DNA of 64,000 bases from Gordionus sp. m RMFG-2023 (lineage: Eukaryota; Nematomorpha; Gordioida; Chordodea; Parachordodidae). The position numbers and the translations under genes are program-made. The stretch is taken from NCBI RefSeq assembly GCF_954871325.1, contig NC_088779.1:21206846-21270845 (forward strand), given 5' to 3'. Positions within the stretch are counted from its first letter, which is position 1, and every line of letters starts with the position of its first letter. Shown piece after piece: positions 61,986 to 64,000 of this stretch. The notes beneath the pieces are model-generated. The model worked only from the letters and a program-made list of their open reading frames with translations. It was not told where the DNA came from and did not search any database.

Positions 61986-63780
61986 AGGTCAAGCCATAGA
62001 AATTAAATCAAAGTCAAGTCAAACAAGCATATCAAGCTAGAACAAGATATACTGAATCAAGTGACCCATGTAGACAATTAAATGTCAAGTAAACCAAACA
62101 AAGTCAACCCGAATTAAGCTTATTAAACCAGGATAAACCATATCATATAAAGCAAATTCAAGTTAGACTGAACCAAACCGATTAATTTAGAACATGAAGA
62201 ACACCGATCATTCCGGATAATACCAAGCAGTGCTAAGCTAATCTATATAGAACAAGACTAAATGTCATTTTGAATCCAGCCGATCAACTGTGACAACTCA
62301 TACCATTTCAAACAAAGCCAAACCTAATTAATGAAGTGACGACTATATTTCAAACCTAGGATCCCATCAATACATGACAAGCCGAGCCCATCAATCCAGG
62401 AGACAAGCCGTACAAAAAATAAACAAGGCGGATCTAATCTTAAGCTCAAGCCAAAAGTCATGCCATATCAGGCAAAGGAAGGATAGACTTTACTGAGCCG
62501 ATCTACTCGGACATGCAGAATTGAGCCGGTCAATTCGGATAAAACAAAATCATCGAGCTAATCATGATGAACAATACTCAAAAGTCAATCGGATCCTAGA
62601 TCAAGTCATGACAAGCTATATCATTTCGGAGAAGCATTTCTTAATTCATTAGGTAAATAAAATATTATTATTCAATAATGGAGCCGAACAATACAGTACA
62701 AGTGGAACCGAGTCGATTAATCCAGGAGACAAGCCTTATCAAGATAAACAGGGCCTATCTAATACCAAGTGCTCAAGCCAAGACAAGATATGCCATATCA
62801 AGGTAAAAACAAACTGTACCGACCCGATCTACCGAGAACATATCCTACCGAGCCGTAGCTAATTAAAATGGAACAAGAACAAACAATTATCCGAATCCAG
62901 TTGAACAAATCAAGAAAAGCCATTTAAGCAAAGCCTAGTCAATTAAATTAAAAATAATATTGCCAATTAATCCATGAGCCGATATGACAAGTTGTACCGA
63001 GCCGATAAATCCTGAATATAAGCAGCACAAATGATCAAGATAAAACAAACAAGACCAATCTAATCCAATCCCAGCCGTTAAAGCTTGGACATAACATGCC
63101 ATATCAAGTCAAGCAAAGGTAAGATAAACTTTACCGAATCGATATATTCAGGACATACCAAACCGAGCTGATCAATTTGGATAATTCCAAGCAGAATTGA
63201 GCCAATCAAGATGGAACAATACTAAGGTAATCGGATCTCAACCGATCAAGCCATGACGAGCCATATCATTTCAAGCAAATCCAAACTCATTAAATAAGGA
63301 GGATACTACTAATAAATCTAGAAGCCGATCAATATATTACAAGCTGAACCGGGAAACAAGCTACTAAGATAAACAAAGCCTATTTAATACCAGTCGCTCA
63401 CACCAAGATATGATATGTCATATCAAGCAAAGGCAATACAGACTATATGGAGCCGATCAATCCTGGACATACTGAACCAATCTGATCAATCCAATTTAAA
63501 TCAAGCCTTGTCGAGTTAAAACCATGATAAAACACTACCAAATAAATCAATCCAAAGCTAGCCGATCAGGACAAGCAATAGCATTTTAAACAAGGTCAAG
63601 CCTAAATGATCAAGTAAGTACAATATTATCAATTAATCTCGTTGATAACATGAAAAACCGATCCGAATCCACTTATCCAGGAGACAAGCCGCTGAATGAT
63701 CCGCCAAGGTCAGGATAGGACAAACCTTTTTAAGCAAAGCTTAGCCTAGTTAATCAAGATAGGATACTGCCAATCAGCGT
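61986..63780. repeat. Degenerate tandem array, unit about 320 bp
   Basis: At least four, probably five, diverged copies. Shared landmarks (GATAAACAAGGC-like block, then ATGCCATATCAAGC, then GAGCCGATCAAT) recur near 62419, 62740, 63046 and 63370, spaced about 306-324 bp. Within each unit short words such as AGCCGATCAA, GACAAGCC and CAAGCC repeat, so it probably grew from shorter units. G+C is higher than in the surroundings, and there is no open frame. It begins directly after the target duplication of the gypsy fossil. Confidence 0.78.
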
Positions 63781-64000
63781 CTACATGACAGATTATTTAC
63801 TGGAGGCATCGTTCAAAAACCTACTTTCACTAAAAAAATCGCAGCCTTCGATGGCCATATTCCTACATTATTAATTACAAGTTGTTAATTTTAAATTTTG
63901 CCTTATTTCATCTAAAAATTTAATTGATAACCCCCCAATATATTTACCCCATCCCTAGCCCACTCCTCTTAGATATCTACCCCCTACCCCCATTCAAAAT
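63781..64000. other. Window end, no gene seen
   Basis: A C-rich tail (CCCCCCAAT at about 63932, CCCCTACCCCC at about 63981) but no recognisable gene or element end; the sequence is cut by the window border. Confidence 0.5.

Noticed and set aside
1-64000. CRISPR arrays, operons or other prokaryotic systems
   Set aside because: Nothing of the kind is present; spliced genes and animal transposons show a eukaryotic nuclear genome.

Overview
The window looks like nuclear DNA of a small-intron, very AT-rich (about three quarters A+T by eye) animal. The evidence is spliced genes with GT-AG introns, secreted EGF/laminin-G and ShK-type cysteine domains, and a dense load of metazoan transposons (pogo, hAT, LINE, gypsy, foldback MITEs). 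The second gene resembles a family of secreted proteins with CxFPxxxQGxW modules (DUF7042-DUF7045 type) that I associate with arthropods and other protostomes, so a protostome, perhaps an ecdysozoan, is my best inference. I cannot name the species.

Layout. 1997-11449 (+): one 19-exon gene for a secreted protein of about 1,996 residues, with EGF domains, five four-cysteine half-EGF units, two laminin-G domains and a cysteine-bearing tail. 12776-15267: a pogo-type DNA transposon lacking its catalytic core; it sits beside short stretches that may be remains of another spliced gene (about 11.9-16.1 kb). 31654-19477 (-): a 16-exon gene for a secreted protein of about 1,246 residues with CxFP modules, one ShK-like domain, a long Asn/Ser-rich tail and a heptapeptide repeat. 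A second pogo relic lies in one of its introns. The two host genes point tail to tail.

From about 31.7 kb to the end I see no convincing host gene. This half is layered mobile DNA: TA-flanked foldback MITEs, several hAT elements (four with matching or nearly matching 8-bp target duplications), a family of small CCCGGCC-rich hAT MITEs and a larger hAT that looks like their relative, a LINE tail, a long AAAAG microsatellite, and a fossil gypsy-like LTR element (55386-61985) with a perfect 5-bp target duplication. The gypsy copy carries a hAT, which carries a piece of another hAT, and also a long-armed MITE. Right after its 3' LTR starts a degenerate tandem array with a unit of about 320 bp (61986-63780).

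Exon structures were built by hand from reading frame, splice consensus and phase agreement. All junctions in the minus-strand gene and all but one in the plus-strand gene agree in phase.
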